From Saprospiraceae bacterium (GTDB lineage: Bacteria; Bacteroidota; Bacteroidia; Chitinophagales; Saprospiraceae), in the NCBI GenBank assembly GCA_027080725.1, contig JALWRC010000003.1:1-32231 (forward strand): a stretch of DNA of 32,231 bases, written 5' to 3'. Every line of letters starts with the position of its first letter. Position 1 is the stretch's first letter. The notes under the pieces are model-generated. The model made no database searches, had not been told where the DNA came from, and saw only the letters and a list, made by a program, of their open reading frames with translations. Made by a program: the position numbers and the translations under genes. Positions 23,803-32,191 of the stretch are shown here, piece by piece.

Positions 23803-24705
23803 TCACCCCTCATACCCAAACCGACGGAGGGATTGCTTGTTGTCTCTCCATTTCTCCAGGACTTTGATATGCAACTCGAGATAGACACGGTTATCCAAAA
23901 ACTTTTCAATGTCATAACGTGCGGCCGTGCCTAGTTTTTTGATAGCCGCCCCTCTTTTACCAATCAGGATGCTCTTTTGGGATTTTCGATTGACGAATAT
24001 AGTACTTCGAATACGGTACAAATCATTCGTGTCTTCTGGCACTTTGAATTCGTCGACGACCACTTCACAACTGTAAGGTACCTCTTCTTTAAATTGTTTC
24101 ATGATATGTCCCCGGATGATTTCACTAATAAAAAAACGCGTTGATTTATCTGTCCATTGGTCCTTTGGATAGTAAGGTGGGGCTTCGGGTATTAAGGAAT
24201 TAATAATCGGTAAGAGCTTTGCCTGTGTTTCACTTTTTTCGATGGCAGATATAGGGATGATTTCATCAAATCCTATTTGTTTTTGCCATCGATCGGCGAT
24301 GACAAGAAGCTCTTCCATCGATGTCAAATCCTTTTTATTAATAAGCAAAATCTTGGGAAATTTAGCATTCTTTACCGCATCTAACCATTCATCAGGCAAG
24401 GAGTCTTTAGGACGAGAACCATCCAGTATTAGCATCAGCACGTCGGCATCTTCGAAGGCACTTTTGACAAATTGATTCATCATTTCATGCATCTCATACG
24501 ATGGATTTTCGACGATTCCCGGGGTATCCGAAAATATAATTTGGTAGTGTTCTCCATTGAGTATTCCCTTTATCCGGTGCCGGGTTGTTTGTGCTTTTGG
24601 AGTTTCGACAGAGAGCCTTTCTCCCAGCAAGGCGTTGAGTAAGGTCGATTTGCCTGCATTTGGCCGGCCTATGATATTGACGAAACCTGATTTATGTGCT
24701 TTCAT
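23803..24705 (-). CDS. era: GTPase Era, 30S ribosome assembly
   Basis: A 300-aa GTPase that binds the 3' end of 16S rRNA during small-subunit maturation. The G motifs are G1 GRPNAGKST (13-21), the switch QTTRHRIKGI, G3 DTPG (60-63), G4 NKKD (123-126) and G5 SAIE near 154. A C-terminal KH domain follows, with ILIGKRGAAIKKLGTAARYD (about 248-267) as the RNA-binding loop. Length and order are standard. It is 26 nt downstream of the unknown 194-aa gene and probably shares the yebC transcript. Confidence 0.97.
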   Translation of the reverse strand: MKAHKSGFVNIIGRPNAGKSTLLNALLGERLSVETPKAQTTRHRIKGILNGEHYQIIFSDTPGIVENPSYEMHEMMNQFVKSAFEDADVLMLILDGSRPKDSLPDEWLDAVKNAKFPKILLINKKDLTSMEELLVIADRWQKQIGFDEIIPISAIEKSETQAKLLPIINSLIPEAPPYYPKDQWTDKSTRFFISEIIRGHIMKQFKEEVPYSCEVVVDEFKVPEDTNDLYRIRSTIFVNRKSQKSILIGKRGAAIKKLGTAARYDIEKFLDNRVYLELHIKVLEKWRDNKQSLRRFGYEG

Positions 24706-24731
24706 GGGTAAGGCGGTGATAAGTGAGGGAT

Positions 24732-25316
24732 TTAGTATAGCATTTTTGGTCTGCTGTTATGGACCATTTCATCAATACGTTCAAAAAAGTATTCCGGTCG
24801 AAATTTTCTCCAGGGAATTCCATTGAGCTCGGGCCCCATAAATAGATAATTGTCCAGGTGGGCATCCTGAAAGTCCCGCATGACGTGATCCAGTAGATTG
24901 ACGGTGCAGATCCATCCGCCCTCTTCCCTTGTTTCTTCTGCCCACTCTTCATAATAGCAGTCGTCTGAGCGATGGAAAGAGAGGACGTTTTCCAGAATAA
25001 GGATAAATTTGGATATCCCGTGCATTTCCATGACTTCGATGATGCCCTGTTTGAAGAGCATGATGTCATTGTAGAGGCAATCATTCCATTCACCGATGCA
25101 TTCGATTATCGTGTAGCCTTTGTCGTAGTCCGTATAGAGGATTTTGGTGTAAAGCGTCTTGGACCCGAAATCATCCCATTGGGGATGTATGAAATAGTTG
25201 TAAACTGTGTTGGAAAAAACGAATTCGCTATACTCCCGGCCATAGAATGGCGACTTGGGATCCTCCGCTGCGGAGTACTCACCGCACCAGCGATAGAAGG
25301 GCTCGATATCATGCAT
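24732..25316 (-). CDS. Protein of unknown function between yebC and era
   Basis: A 194-aa protein that I do not recognise. It has no signal peptide and no membrane segment. It is rich in aromatic and acidic residues (for example YSEFVFSNTVYNYFIHPQWD and DDCYYEEWAEET) and has one central hydrophobic helix-like piece (GISKFILILENVLSF). It seems soluble and cytoplasmic. It is 46 nt after yebC and 26 nt before era on the same strand, so it is probably cotranscribed; that suggests, but does not show, a link to translation. The start ATG at 25316 is the first in the frame. Confidence 0.7.
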   Translation of the reverse strand: MHDIEPFYRWCGEYSAAEDPKSPFYGREYSEFVFSNTVYNYFIHPQWDDFGSKTLYTKILYTDYDKGYTIIECIGEWNDCLYNDIMLFKQGIIEVMEMHGISKFILILENVLSFHRSDDCYYEEWAEETREEGGWICTVNLLDHVMRDFQDAHLDNYLFMGPELNGIPWRKFRPEYFFERIDEMVHNSRPKMLY

Positions 25317-25362
25317 AACGGTCGTAATGGTTATTATACCAACGCAATTAATGAAAAGGAGA

Positions 25363-26115
25363 TTATCCTTCCTCCAGTCTTTTTATTACGTCATCTGTCA
25401 GTTCTAATGTGTGATATACCGCTTGGACATCATCGTCATCTTCGAGCATTTCGATCAGATTAAGTGCTTTCATCGCTTGATCTACCGGGAGCTCGGTGGT
25501 GTTGAGGGGTAATCGTTCGATGGTGGCACTTTTGGGCTCGATGTTCATCTCTTCCAATTTTTGTTGCATGGTGCCAAACTGAGGGAAATCAACGGTAATA
25601 ATCATATCATTATCCTCGATTTCGATATCCTCGGCTCCGGCGTCAATGAGCTCCAATTCGAGCTCTTCGGGGTCGAGGTCTGTGATGTCAATGGTGAAGA
25701 TGCCTTTGCGTTCGAAGAGAAATTCGACAGAACCATTCTTGCCCAGATTGCCTCCTCGTTTGTTAAAAATGGCACGAACATTAGCTACAGTCCTGTTCAG
25801 GTTGTCGGTAGTGCATTCTACAAATACAGCGATTCCACCCGGAGCATATCCCTCATAGGTAGGTTGCAAAAGTGCTTCACTACCGGATTCGAGCGCTTTT
25901 TTAATGGCGCGTTCGATATTGTCCTTAGGCATATTAACCCCTTTCGCATTGGCGACAGCAACACGAAGGCGAGGGTTGAATTCGACATCTCCACTGGCGC
26001 CTTCTTTTACGGCGACGGTAATTTCCTTAATGATTTTGGAGAAAATCTTGGATCGTTTGGCGTCCTGAGCGCCCTTTTTGTGTTTTATCTTTGACCATTT
26101 ATTATGTCCGGACAT
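25363..26115 (-). CDS. YebC/PmpR-family protein (TACO1-like)
   Basis: A 250-aa protein of the YebC family. The family start MSGHNKWSKIKHKKGAQDAK and the DNIERAIKKA and YEGYAPGGIAVFVECTTDNL stretches are near textbook. The family was long annotated as transcription regulators; newer work links YebC to relief of ribosome stalling, and the mitochondrial homologue TACO1 is a translation activator. The acidic C-terminus is normal. It is the first gene of a likely yebC-unknown-era run with a good -7 box. Confidence 0.95.
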   Translation of the reverse strand: MSGHNKWSKIKHKKGAQDAKRSKIFSKIIKEITVAVKEGASGDVEFNPRLRVAVANAKGVNMPKDNIERAIKKALESGSEALLQPTYEGYAPGGIAVFVECTTDNLNRTVANVRAIFNKRGGNLGKNGSVEFLFERKGIFTIDITDLDPEELELELIDAGAEDIEIEDNDMIITVDFPQFGTMQQKLEEMNIEPKSATIERLPLNTTELPVDQAMKALNLIEMLEDDDDVQAVYHTLELTDDVIKRLEEG

Positions 26116-26160
26116 ACGTTAATCTTTTATGTGTAAAATGCTTGTATGATAAAATGTACG

Positions 26161-26168
26161 CAAAGGTA
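26161..26168 (-). promoter_or_regulatory. -7 box TACCTTTG for yebC
   Basis: CAAAGGTA on the plus strand, 45 nt before the yebC ATG. It probably starts the yebC-unknown-era transcript. Confidence 0.6.
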
Positions 26169-26386
26169 AGGTTTTTAGCCGGATAGAAGAGCATTTTTGG
26201 AATGGAGTACATCCGGGTTTATATCCTTCCTTGGGGACAGGACGTTGCCCATAGTTTTTTCATTAGCATAGTACTTTACCATTTCATACCAAATAGATAG
26301 ACTAAAGGGTGAATACGGATATGGTATAGAAGCCAAATGATGGAACTTTAAAGAATAACCGAACGGGCAGTTAACTCTCTACAAAA

Positions 26387-28219
26387 CTATATGATTAAGC
26401 GTACGCCACCTAATTCTTCTAAGCGATAGGGAAACTTTTCATCCGGCGATCCGATAAACATAAAGTTGATGGGGATCTTCCATTCCTTGGATAGTTTTTT
26501 GATGAGTTCCGGCCCAAAATCATCATAGACAGGGACGAATTCGATGTCGATGTCGGGATATTCCTCGTCGAGGAGCTCGATATACTTCAGCAACTTGTCC
26601 GAGGGCTTGTCCCCTTCTTTCAGTACTTTGACGATCTTTACTTTCTTGGTGTGCTCATTGTTGCGGATATATAGCATAGCTTTGTTAAGATTGGCGATGC
26701 TTTTGCCTTTTGTGAAGAATACAAATTCTTGGCTATTGATATCATTAATAAGGGCGTCAATACGTTTATGCAATTTAAGAAAGAACTCCCGAATCGGCTC
26801 AAAAATATTCCAAACGAGTTTGAGTAATACCTTAAGCAGTACCGTTCGGTTGAGCATTATGAGAATAAAAATAATCGTAGGCACAAAATAGATGAGAAAG
26901 ACCTGGTAATTGGGCATATCTCCTGCGTGTTCAGGTTTCATTACAATATTGCCTATTAAGGCGACCAATACAGCGGTAAAAGCAATAAATAGCCCGTACC
27001 AAGGGGCGTATTCCGGTCGCGGCAAATGCTTTCGTTTTGCTTTGAGCAATAGATTGCCTATGACAAATAGCAACATGACAGACAAGAACGAAATCGTATA
27101 AACCCCGGCGAGGGTTTTGACATTGCCCTGCGTAATCCAGAGAACGGAAATACTCAAGAAAAAGAAGAATAATATGATGCGATAGGAGGCGCCGCGGTTG
27201 TTCTTCTTCAGAAAGTAATTGGGCATAATCCGGTCCAGGGTCATTCGCTCGAGAAGTCCGGTCACCCCGATGTAGCTCGTCAAGACCGCACCGGACAATA
27301 CCAAAAAGGCATCAATGGAGATGATGACGGAAAGCCATTCGCCTGCTGACATTTCTCCCATTTTTGATAGGAGGGTTTCTTTATACGGGCCGGCGATATC
27401 CGGAATTGTCAAGACGGACAAGGCGAGGAATGCCATCAATGGGTTGAGTACACTTACGACCATCCACATGTTTCTCAATGTTTTTGGGAAGACACCTTTC
27501 TCTTGTTCCTCTACGAAGTTGGCCGAACTTTCGAAACCGGAAATCCCCAACATGGAGGCGGCAAAACCAAAGAAAATGGCCGTTCCTATACTGTTTTCTG
27601 AAGGGCTGTTCCAATTTTCGGCAAAAATCCCCCAACCGTGCTGCATCACATATATAAATATGGAGAAAATAAGGACAATCATGGTGGATAGATGAAAGAT
27701 AAAGATACCTATGGCGACTTTTGCAGATTCCGAAATACCCATGATAGCCAGTCCGGCAAAGATGGCGAGCAACCCGGTTGTGCCGGATAGTACGGTGAGG
27801 TTATTGTTAATGTCAAATATGTGAAATAAATAATGTATGGCCTCATTGGCGGAAATGACAGCTGTGGCCATGTAGGAGAGTAAGGTTAAGGAGGCGGCCA
27901 TGGAAGCCATCCTTTTGCTCGTAGTGTTGAGCAGGGCATTGTAGGCTCCTCCGTTTAGCGGCAGCGCTCCCACCACTTCACCATAAATCTTACGAAAAAA
28001 GAAGAGCACCAAGGCAACAATAAGTAGGGTGATAAACGCATATTTGCCGGCAAATGCGATCGCAAGTGCCGATACGTAAAGTACAGAGGAACTGATGTCG
28101 TTACCACTAATGGCGGTGGCGGCTAGCTCGCCCAATTTGTTATGTTTAGCTTCAGCTTTCAATGTGTTTGGACTTTCGTTGTGAGGTAAACAAAACGTAA
28201 AATTAGTATTGTTCTTCAT
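26387..28219 (-). CDS. APC-superfamily amino acid permease with soluble C-terminal domain
   Basis: A 610-aa inner-membrane transporter. About 12 hydrophobic helices span residues 30-470. The APC-type helix-1 break is in TAISGNDISSSVLYVSALA, and helix 2-3 loop GEVVGALPLNGGAYNALL and helix 6 GISGFESSANFVEEQEKG also match amino acid/polyamine/organocation carriers. The last 130 residues are soluble and alternate strands and helices (VKIVKVLKEGD, IDIEFVPVYDDFGPELIKKL, PINFMFIGSP), like a universal-stress or nucleotide-binding fold. The substrate cannot be told. It is divergent from the ribosomal operon; no minus-strand -7 box was found upstream. Confidence 0.88.
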   Translation of the reverse strand: MKNNTNFTFCLPHNESPNTLKAEAKHNKLGELAATAISGNDISSSVLYVSALAIAFAGKYAFITLLIVALVLFFFRKIYGEVVGALPLNGGAYNALLNTTSKRMASMAASLTLLSYMATAVISANEAIHYLFHIFDINNNLTVLSGTTGLLAIFAGLAIMGISESAKVAIGIFIFHLSTMIVLIFSIFIYVMQHGWGIFAENWNSPSENSIGTAIFFGFAASMLGISGFESSANFVEEQEKGVFPKTLRNMWMVVSVLNPLMAFLALSVLTIPDIAGPYKETLLSKMGEMSAGEWLSVIISIDAFLVLSGAVLTSYIGVTGLLERMTLDRIMPNYFLKKNNRGASYRIILFFFFLSISVLWITQGNVKTLAGVYTISFLSVMLLFVIGNLLLKAKRKHLPRPEYAPWYGLFIAFTAVLVALIGNIVMKPEHAGDMPNYQVFLIYFVPTIIFILIMLNRTVLLKVLLKLVWNIFEPIREFFLKLHKRIDALINDINSQEFVFFTKGKSIANLNKAMLYIRNNEHTKKVKIVKVLKEGDKPSDKLLKYIELLDEEYPDIDIEFVPVYDDFGPELIKKLSKEWKIPINFMFIGSPDEKFPYRLEELGGVRLII

Positions 28220-28478
28220 TATGAAGGTGTTTCAGGTGCGCTTTTTTTAAGGATTTGTAAGTATTTGTATTTATTGTAATGTATAAAAGATAGATACATA
28301 ATGATTAATAAATTTGTGATATGCTTATGTTTTCTTGAGGTATGATATTTAGGGTAGCGTAATGTGGTTAGATTAGAGGTGCATAGATGTCGGGCGAGGG
28401 TAGACCTGGCAAACAGAGGTATCCGGACGAAGGGAGCGGTATGAAAATAAACCAACAAAAAAAAATGTTCCTAAGCTA
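28220..28478. other. Intergenic region between permease and ribosomal operon
   Basis: AT-rich, with no gene I can support. A 79-codon minus-strand frame here has no family features and stops exactly at the permease start. No repeats or RNA motifs are seen. Confidence 0.45.
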
Positions 28479-28505
28479 TTGTTTTTCATAAAAGTATTAC
28501 CTTTG
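28479..28505 (+). promoter_or_regulatory. Promoter of the rpsF-rpsR-rplI operon
   Basis: TTG (28479-28481) and TACCTTTG (28498-28505) are 19 nt apart start to start, a good -33/-7 pair. Transcription should begin near 28510, leaving a leader of about 60 nt before rpsF. Confidence 0.8.
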
Positions 28506-28520
28506 CACTCCATTTGTGAA

Positions 28521-28550
28521 CCGCGCTCTCAAAATGATTCGTTTGAGGGC
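28521..28550 (+). promoter_or_regulatory. Hairpin in the rpsF leader, candidate S6:S18 binding site
   Basis: GCTCTCAAA (28525-28533) pairs with TTTGAGGGC (28542-28550), all nine positions with one G-U pair, around an 8-nt loop. CCG lies just 5' of the stem (28521-28523). Leaders of rpsF operons in many bacteria carry a hairpin with a conserved CCG bound by the S6:S18 pair for feedback control. Position fits; that this is the same motif is inference. Confidence 0.5.
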
Positions 28551-28569
28551 ATAAAAAAACAAAAAAACC

Positions 28570-28995
28570 ATGCGGAATTATGAAATTACTTTTCTAATTG
28601 ATCCGGTCTTATCCAAAGAAGACATTGCGTCAATACCCGACACGTATACGGATTTGTTAAAGAAAGCCGGGTGTAATATCGTCCATGCTGATAACATGGG
28701 TTTGAAGCAATTAGCTTATCCCATAAATAAGCGTACTACGGCGGTCTATCATTGTGTAGAGTTCCAGACGGCAGACAGTGCCATTATTGATAAAATGGAA
28801 TTATCTATGCGACGGGATGAGCGCATTATGCGTTTTTTGACCGTTAAGCTGGATAAGTTTGGAGTCAAGTACAACGAGGATAAGAGAGCCGGCAAAATTC
28901 CACGGAAGCGGGTAGAGAAAGAAGCCGAGCCCGCACCGGAGAGAAAAAGTGCTCCCACTCAAGCATCTTCAAATCCAAAGAAGGAAGAAGAGTAA
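28570..28995 (+). CDS. rpsF: Ribosomal protein S6
   Basis: A 141-aa small-subunit protein that pairs with S18 on the platform of the 30S subunit. The start MRNYEITFLIDPVLSKEDI and the central NMGLKQLAYPINKRTTAVYH and RDERIMRFLTVKLD match the family. A charged low-complexity tail (about 115-141, rich in Lys, Glu, Pro, Ala) extends beyond the core, common in Bacteroidota. First gene of the operon; rpsR starts 38 nt later. Confidence 0.97.
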   Translation: MRNYEITFLIDPVLSKEDIASIPDTYTDLLKKAGCNIVHADNMGLKQLAYPINKRTTAVYHCVEFQTADSAIIDKMELSMRRDERIMRFLTVKLDKFGVKYNEDKRAGKIPRKRVEKEAEPAPERKSAPTQASSNPKKEEE

Positions 28996-29033
28996 GTTTT
29001 CATTCATCAAATAATCTTTAAAAACAGACCATT

Positions 29034-29300
29034 ATGGCAAGTAGAGACGATATAAAATTTTTGAACAATCCAAACATCGGACAACAGCGTAAAAAGTATT
29101 GTCGCTTTAAGAAGTACGGCATCAAATATATTGATTACAAGGATCCGGATTTTTTGTTGCAGTTTATTAACGAGCAAGGCAAGTTATTGCCTCGCCGGAT
29201 AACGGGCAATTCACTCAAATACCAGCGAAAGGTCGCTCAGGCAGTAAAAAGAGCACGGCACCTCGCTATTTTACCTTATGTTGCAGATTTATTAAAGTAA
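29034..29300 (+). CDS. rpsR: Ribosomal protein S18
   Basis: An 88-aa protein that forms a heterodimer with S6 in the 30S subunit. [20 protein letters not shown] and [20 protein letters not shown] followed by [12 protein letters not shown] are diagnostic. The middle gene of the operon, 38 nt after rpsF and 22 nt before rplI. Confidence 0.97.
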   Translation: MASRDDIKFLNNPNIGQQRKKYCRFKKYGIKYIDYKDPDFLLQFINEQGKLLPRRITGNSLKYQRKVAQAVKRARHLAILPYVADLLK

Positions 29301-29322
29301 ACGATTTAAAACGATATAGATC

Positions 29323-29769
29323 ATGGAAATAATCCTACTTAAAAATATAGATAGACTCGGACATAAGTTTGATGTCATTAAGGTGAAAGACGGCTATGGA
29401 AGGAATTATTTAATCCCACAAAAAATGGGTATTATTGCTAATTCTACCAACATGGCTAAACTTAACAACCTAAAGAAGCAAGAAGAAGCGCGTTTGGAGA
29501 AAATGCTCGATCAGTTTAAGGTATATGCAGAGCAGCTCAAAGACGTTACACTGAAGATTCCGGTAAAAGCGGGTGCTTCTGGAAAAATATTCGGCTCGGT
29601 TACCCCGCTTCAAATTGCTCAGGTCATCCGGGAGCATATCGATTACGAGGTCGACAAGCGGTGGATTGAATTGGAAGAGGAGATTAAAAATCTAGGAACC
29701 TATCAGGGGAAATTGAACTTCCATAAAGACGTGGTTGCAGACCTAAATATAGAGGTATTGGAGGCCTAA
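29323..29769 (+). CDS. rplI: Ribosomal protein L9
   Basis: A 148-aa two-domain 50S protein. The N-terminal domain has ILLKNIDRLGHKFDVIKVKD and GYGRNYLIPQKMGIIAN, the family signature. A long linking helix (about 42-75) leads to the C-terminal domain with SGKIFGSVTPLQIAQVI. Last gene of the ribosomal operon; the terminator follows 55 nt after its stop. Confidence 0.97.
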   Translation: MEIILLKNIDRLGHKFDVIKVKDGYGRNYLIPQKMGIIANSTNMAKLNNLKKQEEARLEKMLDQFKVYAEQLKDVTLKIPVKAGASGKIFGSVTPLQIAQVIREHIDYEVDKRWIELEEEIKNLGTYQGKLNFHKDVVADLNIEVLEA

Positions 29770-29813
29770 AAGGATAGGTGATAAGTGCTTTAGGATAGAA
29801 TACCCGGCACAGA

Positions 29814-30560
29814 TTAAAAGACGCAAAGGTGGCTGTTTTTAGACAGCCACCTTTCTTTTTGTTTGTAATCCGGCATGATCTCCTCTACCTTTTTCCAAAA
29901 TAATCTTGAGTGATTGGGGTGTATCAGATGGGTCAATTCGTGAATGATTACATAATCGATTACATCCAATGGTGCCTTGAGAAGACGGGTGGAAAGGTTG
30001 ATATTGCCCTGACTGGAACAGCTCCCCCAATTGGATTTGTTGTTTTTTAACCTTAGCCGATTGGTTTCTACTTCCGGAAAATGTGCATCTTTTAATTCTG
30101 CTATTCGCATAGCGACCCAATAGAATTGATCCGCCGCGATGCAAGAGCTAATGAGCGATTCTGCATTGGAACTAAGTTCGGCCTCGTTCCAGTTTTTTGG
30201 GAAAAGTAAGGTGATTTGAGCCTCGTCCGGGTCGATATCGGCCTTCATTGATTTTCTGTGTGCATGGTATATTTTTAGGGTATATGTTTTCTTCGTGGTC
30301 TGAATAATCTGGCCATCGAAATATTTTTTAATGCGAAACCGGTCGAAGAGGTGGGGGGATTGTTTGTATTTTTTAAGTATCCAGTCCTCTGCCCACTGGA
30401 TGGGGTCTTTTACTAAAGAGGTATAATTATAAGAAGGCAATCTGAGATTAACAGCCTTCGTGCCAAGTGCTATTCGTACATTATTCCGCCATTCCCTGTG
30501 GATAATAAGGGGGACAACGACATCTTCAATCCGGATGAGCTTTTTTGTTTTATGCGCCAT
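29814..30560 (-). CDS. YgjP-like (DUF45) zinc metallopeptidase-fold protein
   Basis: A 248-aa protein of the YgjP/SprT-like metalloprotein group. The zinc-site motif is HELTHLIHPNHSRLFW: H207, E208, H211 and a third ligand H217. Upstream, the family's RLRLKNNKSNWGSCSSQGNI is present, the stretch that gives the WGSC signature. No signal peptide, so cytoplasmic. The natural substrate is not known for most members. The gene starts within the end of serC (11-nt overlap), so it is translated from the serC transcript. Confidence 0.88.
   Translation of the reverse strand: MAHKTKKLIRIEDVVVPLIIHREWRNNVRIALGTKAVNLRLPSYNYTSLVKDPIQWAEDWILKKYKQSPHLFDRFRIKKYFDGQIIQTTKKTYTLKIYHAHRKSMKADIDPDEAQITLLFPKNWNEAELSSNAESLISSCIAADQFYWVAMRIAELKDAHFPEVETNRLRLKNNKSNWGSCSSQGNINLSTRLLKAPLDVIDYVIIHELTHLIHPNHSRLFWKKVEEIMPDYKQKERWLSKNSHLCVF
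29825..29860 (+). terminator. Terminator of the ribosomal operon, inside the end of the ygjP-like gene
   Basis: A perfect 12-bp stem AAAGGTGGCTGT/ACAGCCACCTTT (29825-29836 with 29843-29854), a 6-nt loop and a T-rich tail follow rplI. The same bases encode the last residues of the opposing gene (WLSKNSHLCVF). Confidence 0.9.
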
Positions 30561-31641
30561 GTTGCTTAGAGAAGGTTTGCATTACGTCCACTAATTTTTC
30601 TACTCCTTCCACAGGCATGGCATTGTAGATAGAAGCTCTAAACCCTCCTACGGATCGATGCCCTTTGATGCCGACAATCCCCGCCTCGCTACAGGCTTCG
30701 ACAAATGCATTTTCTAATGTTTCATCATTGATGTTGAAGGTGACATTCATTTTGGATCGGTCCTCTTTCCGGGCGTAACCTGTAAATAGAGGATTGTTGT
30801 CAATTTCCTTATAAAGCATGGCTGCTTTTTTACTGTTGTGCGATGCCATTGCTTCCGGTCCACCTTGCTGCGCGACCCAGCGCATGGTGAGCATACTGAC
30901 ATATACGGCATAAACCGGTGGGGTGTTAAACATCGACCCCTTGTTGATATGTGTCCGGTAATCCAACAGGGTGGGTATTTGGTGCTTGACGCGACCTAAC
31001 ATGTCTTTACGGACGAGCACTAGAGTGGTTCCGGCCGGTCCCATGTTTTTTTGAGCACCGGCATAAATGACAGCATGCCGGTTGAGGTCGACAGGTCGAC
31101 TAAAAATGTCAGAAGACAAATCACCTATAAGAGGTAAAGTCGTATCCGGTAATTGGTGATACTGAGTTCCATAAATGGTATTGTTGCTGGTGTAATGCAA
31201 ATATTTGGCATTCCCTAAGTTGGAGAGTTGCTTTGGAATATAGCGGTAGCCGTCGTCTTCAGAACTGGCAGCGAGAACGATATTACCAAACAACTTAGCT
31301 TCTTTTATCGCTTTAGTGGACCAGGTACCGGTATTAATGTATGCGGCGGTTTCGTCTGTGTTGAGCAAGTTCATGGCCGTCATAAAAAACTGGCTGCTCG
31401 CACCACCGGTCAAAAAAAGTGCTTCAAACTCATCTCCGGCACCGGTCAGTTCTTTGGCGAGCAGTTGGGCGTCTTGCATTACCTTGGTAAAGTTGGGGCT
31501 GCGATGGGAAATTTCCAAAATAGACAATCCCATATTGTCAAAGTTAGTGACGGCTGAAGCCGCTTGGTGTAATACACTTTCCGGAAGTATAGCCGGGCCT
31601 GCGTAAAAGTTGTACTTTTTAGTTGCCTTCATCTCGAGCAT
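30550..31641 (-). CDS. serC: Phosphoserine aminotransferase
   Basis: A 363-aa PLP enzyme that makes phosphoserine from 3-phosphohydroxypyruvate and glutamate (serine synthesis) and can also act in pyridoxal phosphate synthesis. NFYAGPAILP, ILEISHRSPNF, LFLTGGASSQFF and VIYAGAQKNMGPAG (PLP lysine K198) are family signatures, and GIKGHRSVGGFRASIYNAMP closes the protein. The first ATG at 31641 gives MLEMKATKKYNFYAGP; the next ATG at 31632 gives a start more like relatives and may be the real one. ygjP-like overlaps its end by 11 nt. Confidence 0.96.
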   Translation of the reverse strand: MLEMKATKKYNFYAGPAILPESVLHQAASAVTNFDNMGLSILEISHRSPNFTKVMQDAQLLAKELTGAGDEFEALFLTGGASSQFFMTAMNLLNTDETAAYINTGTWSTKAIKEAKLFGNIVLAASSEDDGYRYIPKQLSNLGNAKYLHYTSNNTIYGTQYHQLPDTTLPLIGDLSSDIFSRPVDLNRHAVIYAGAQKNMGPAGTTLVLVRKDMLGRVKHQIPTLLDYRTHINKGSMFNTPPVYAVYVSMLTMRWVAQQGGPEAMASHNSKKAAMLYKEIDNNPLFTGYARKEDRSKMNVTFNINDETLENAFVEACSEAGIVGIKGHRSVGGFRASIYNAMPVEGVEKLVDVMQTFSKQHGA

Positions 31642-32163
31642 GTATTATATTATATATTATATGGTATGAAATGGTAAAGTTCGACCTCCTTACAACCTTT
31701 TTGATGCTATCAGCATAATAATAAGTTTTAGAGTAGGCTCTTTGACTGATTTTTTGGTTTTGAAATGCGAAAGTACACATAGTTGGGATATTAGACAGAC
31801 GTTTTGATGTGATATTTGCTCAATGAATGGGTTTGTAAAGGGAGCAGGTGGAAGCGGGCGAGAGGGAGGAATGTTTGAAGGGGTGTGTAGGCATCGGTAA
31901 TGGACTAAAGTATAAAAAGGCCAGCATGATTATTTTGTAGAGAAAGGAAGTGCGAAATTCGCAATATTGTGTGGGCATGACTCAAATAATAGGGTGTTAT
32001 TGAAATTTTTGGTCACTAACATAAAAAATGTGAATAAATATTTTGATAGCGATTCGTAGGTTTTCTGCTGTAACGTATTGTAAAACAGGTTAAAAATGGC
32101 CGGGTCCCAAAAGAGCTGGGAATTAGGTGAAATTATTTGAAAAATACTTCAAAAAAAATTTGG
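31642..32163. other. Gene-free stretch at the right end
   Basis: About 520 bp without a credible gene. The only structure seen is a copy of GGTATGAAATGGTA at 31663-31676 just upstream of serC and an A-rich run before the promoter at 32164. A weak minus-strand box TACTTTCG near 31765 might serve serC. Confidence 0.5.
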
Positions 32164-32191
32164 TTTGGGTGTGGGGTTGGTTGTATCTTTG
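32164..32191 (+). promoter_or_regulatory. Strong promoter driving a gene beyond the right edge
   Basis: TTTG (32164-32167) and TATCTTTG (32184-32191) are 20 nt apart start to start, preceded by an A-tract (about 32152-32160). The first transcribed bases contain TTCCCTT/GGGGGAA arms that can form a hairpin. An A-tract, good boxes and an early GC hairpin resemble stable-RNA promoters of Bacteroidota, but the gene itself is out of view. Confidence 0.7.

Noticed and set aside
28219-28458. A 79-codon minus-strand frame upstream of the permease
   Set aside because: AT-rich random-looking composition, no family, and it ends exactly at the permease start.
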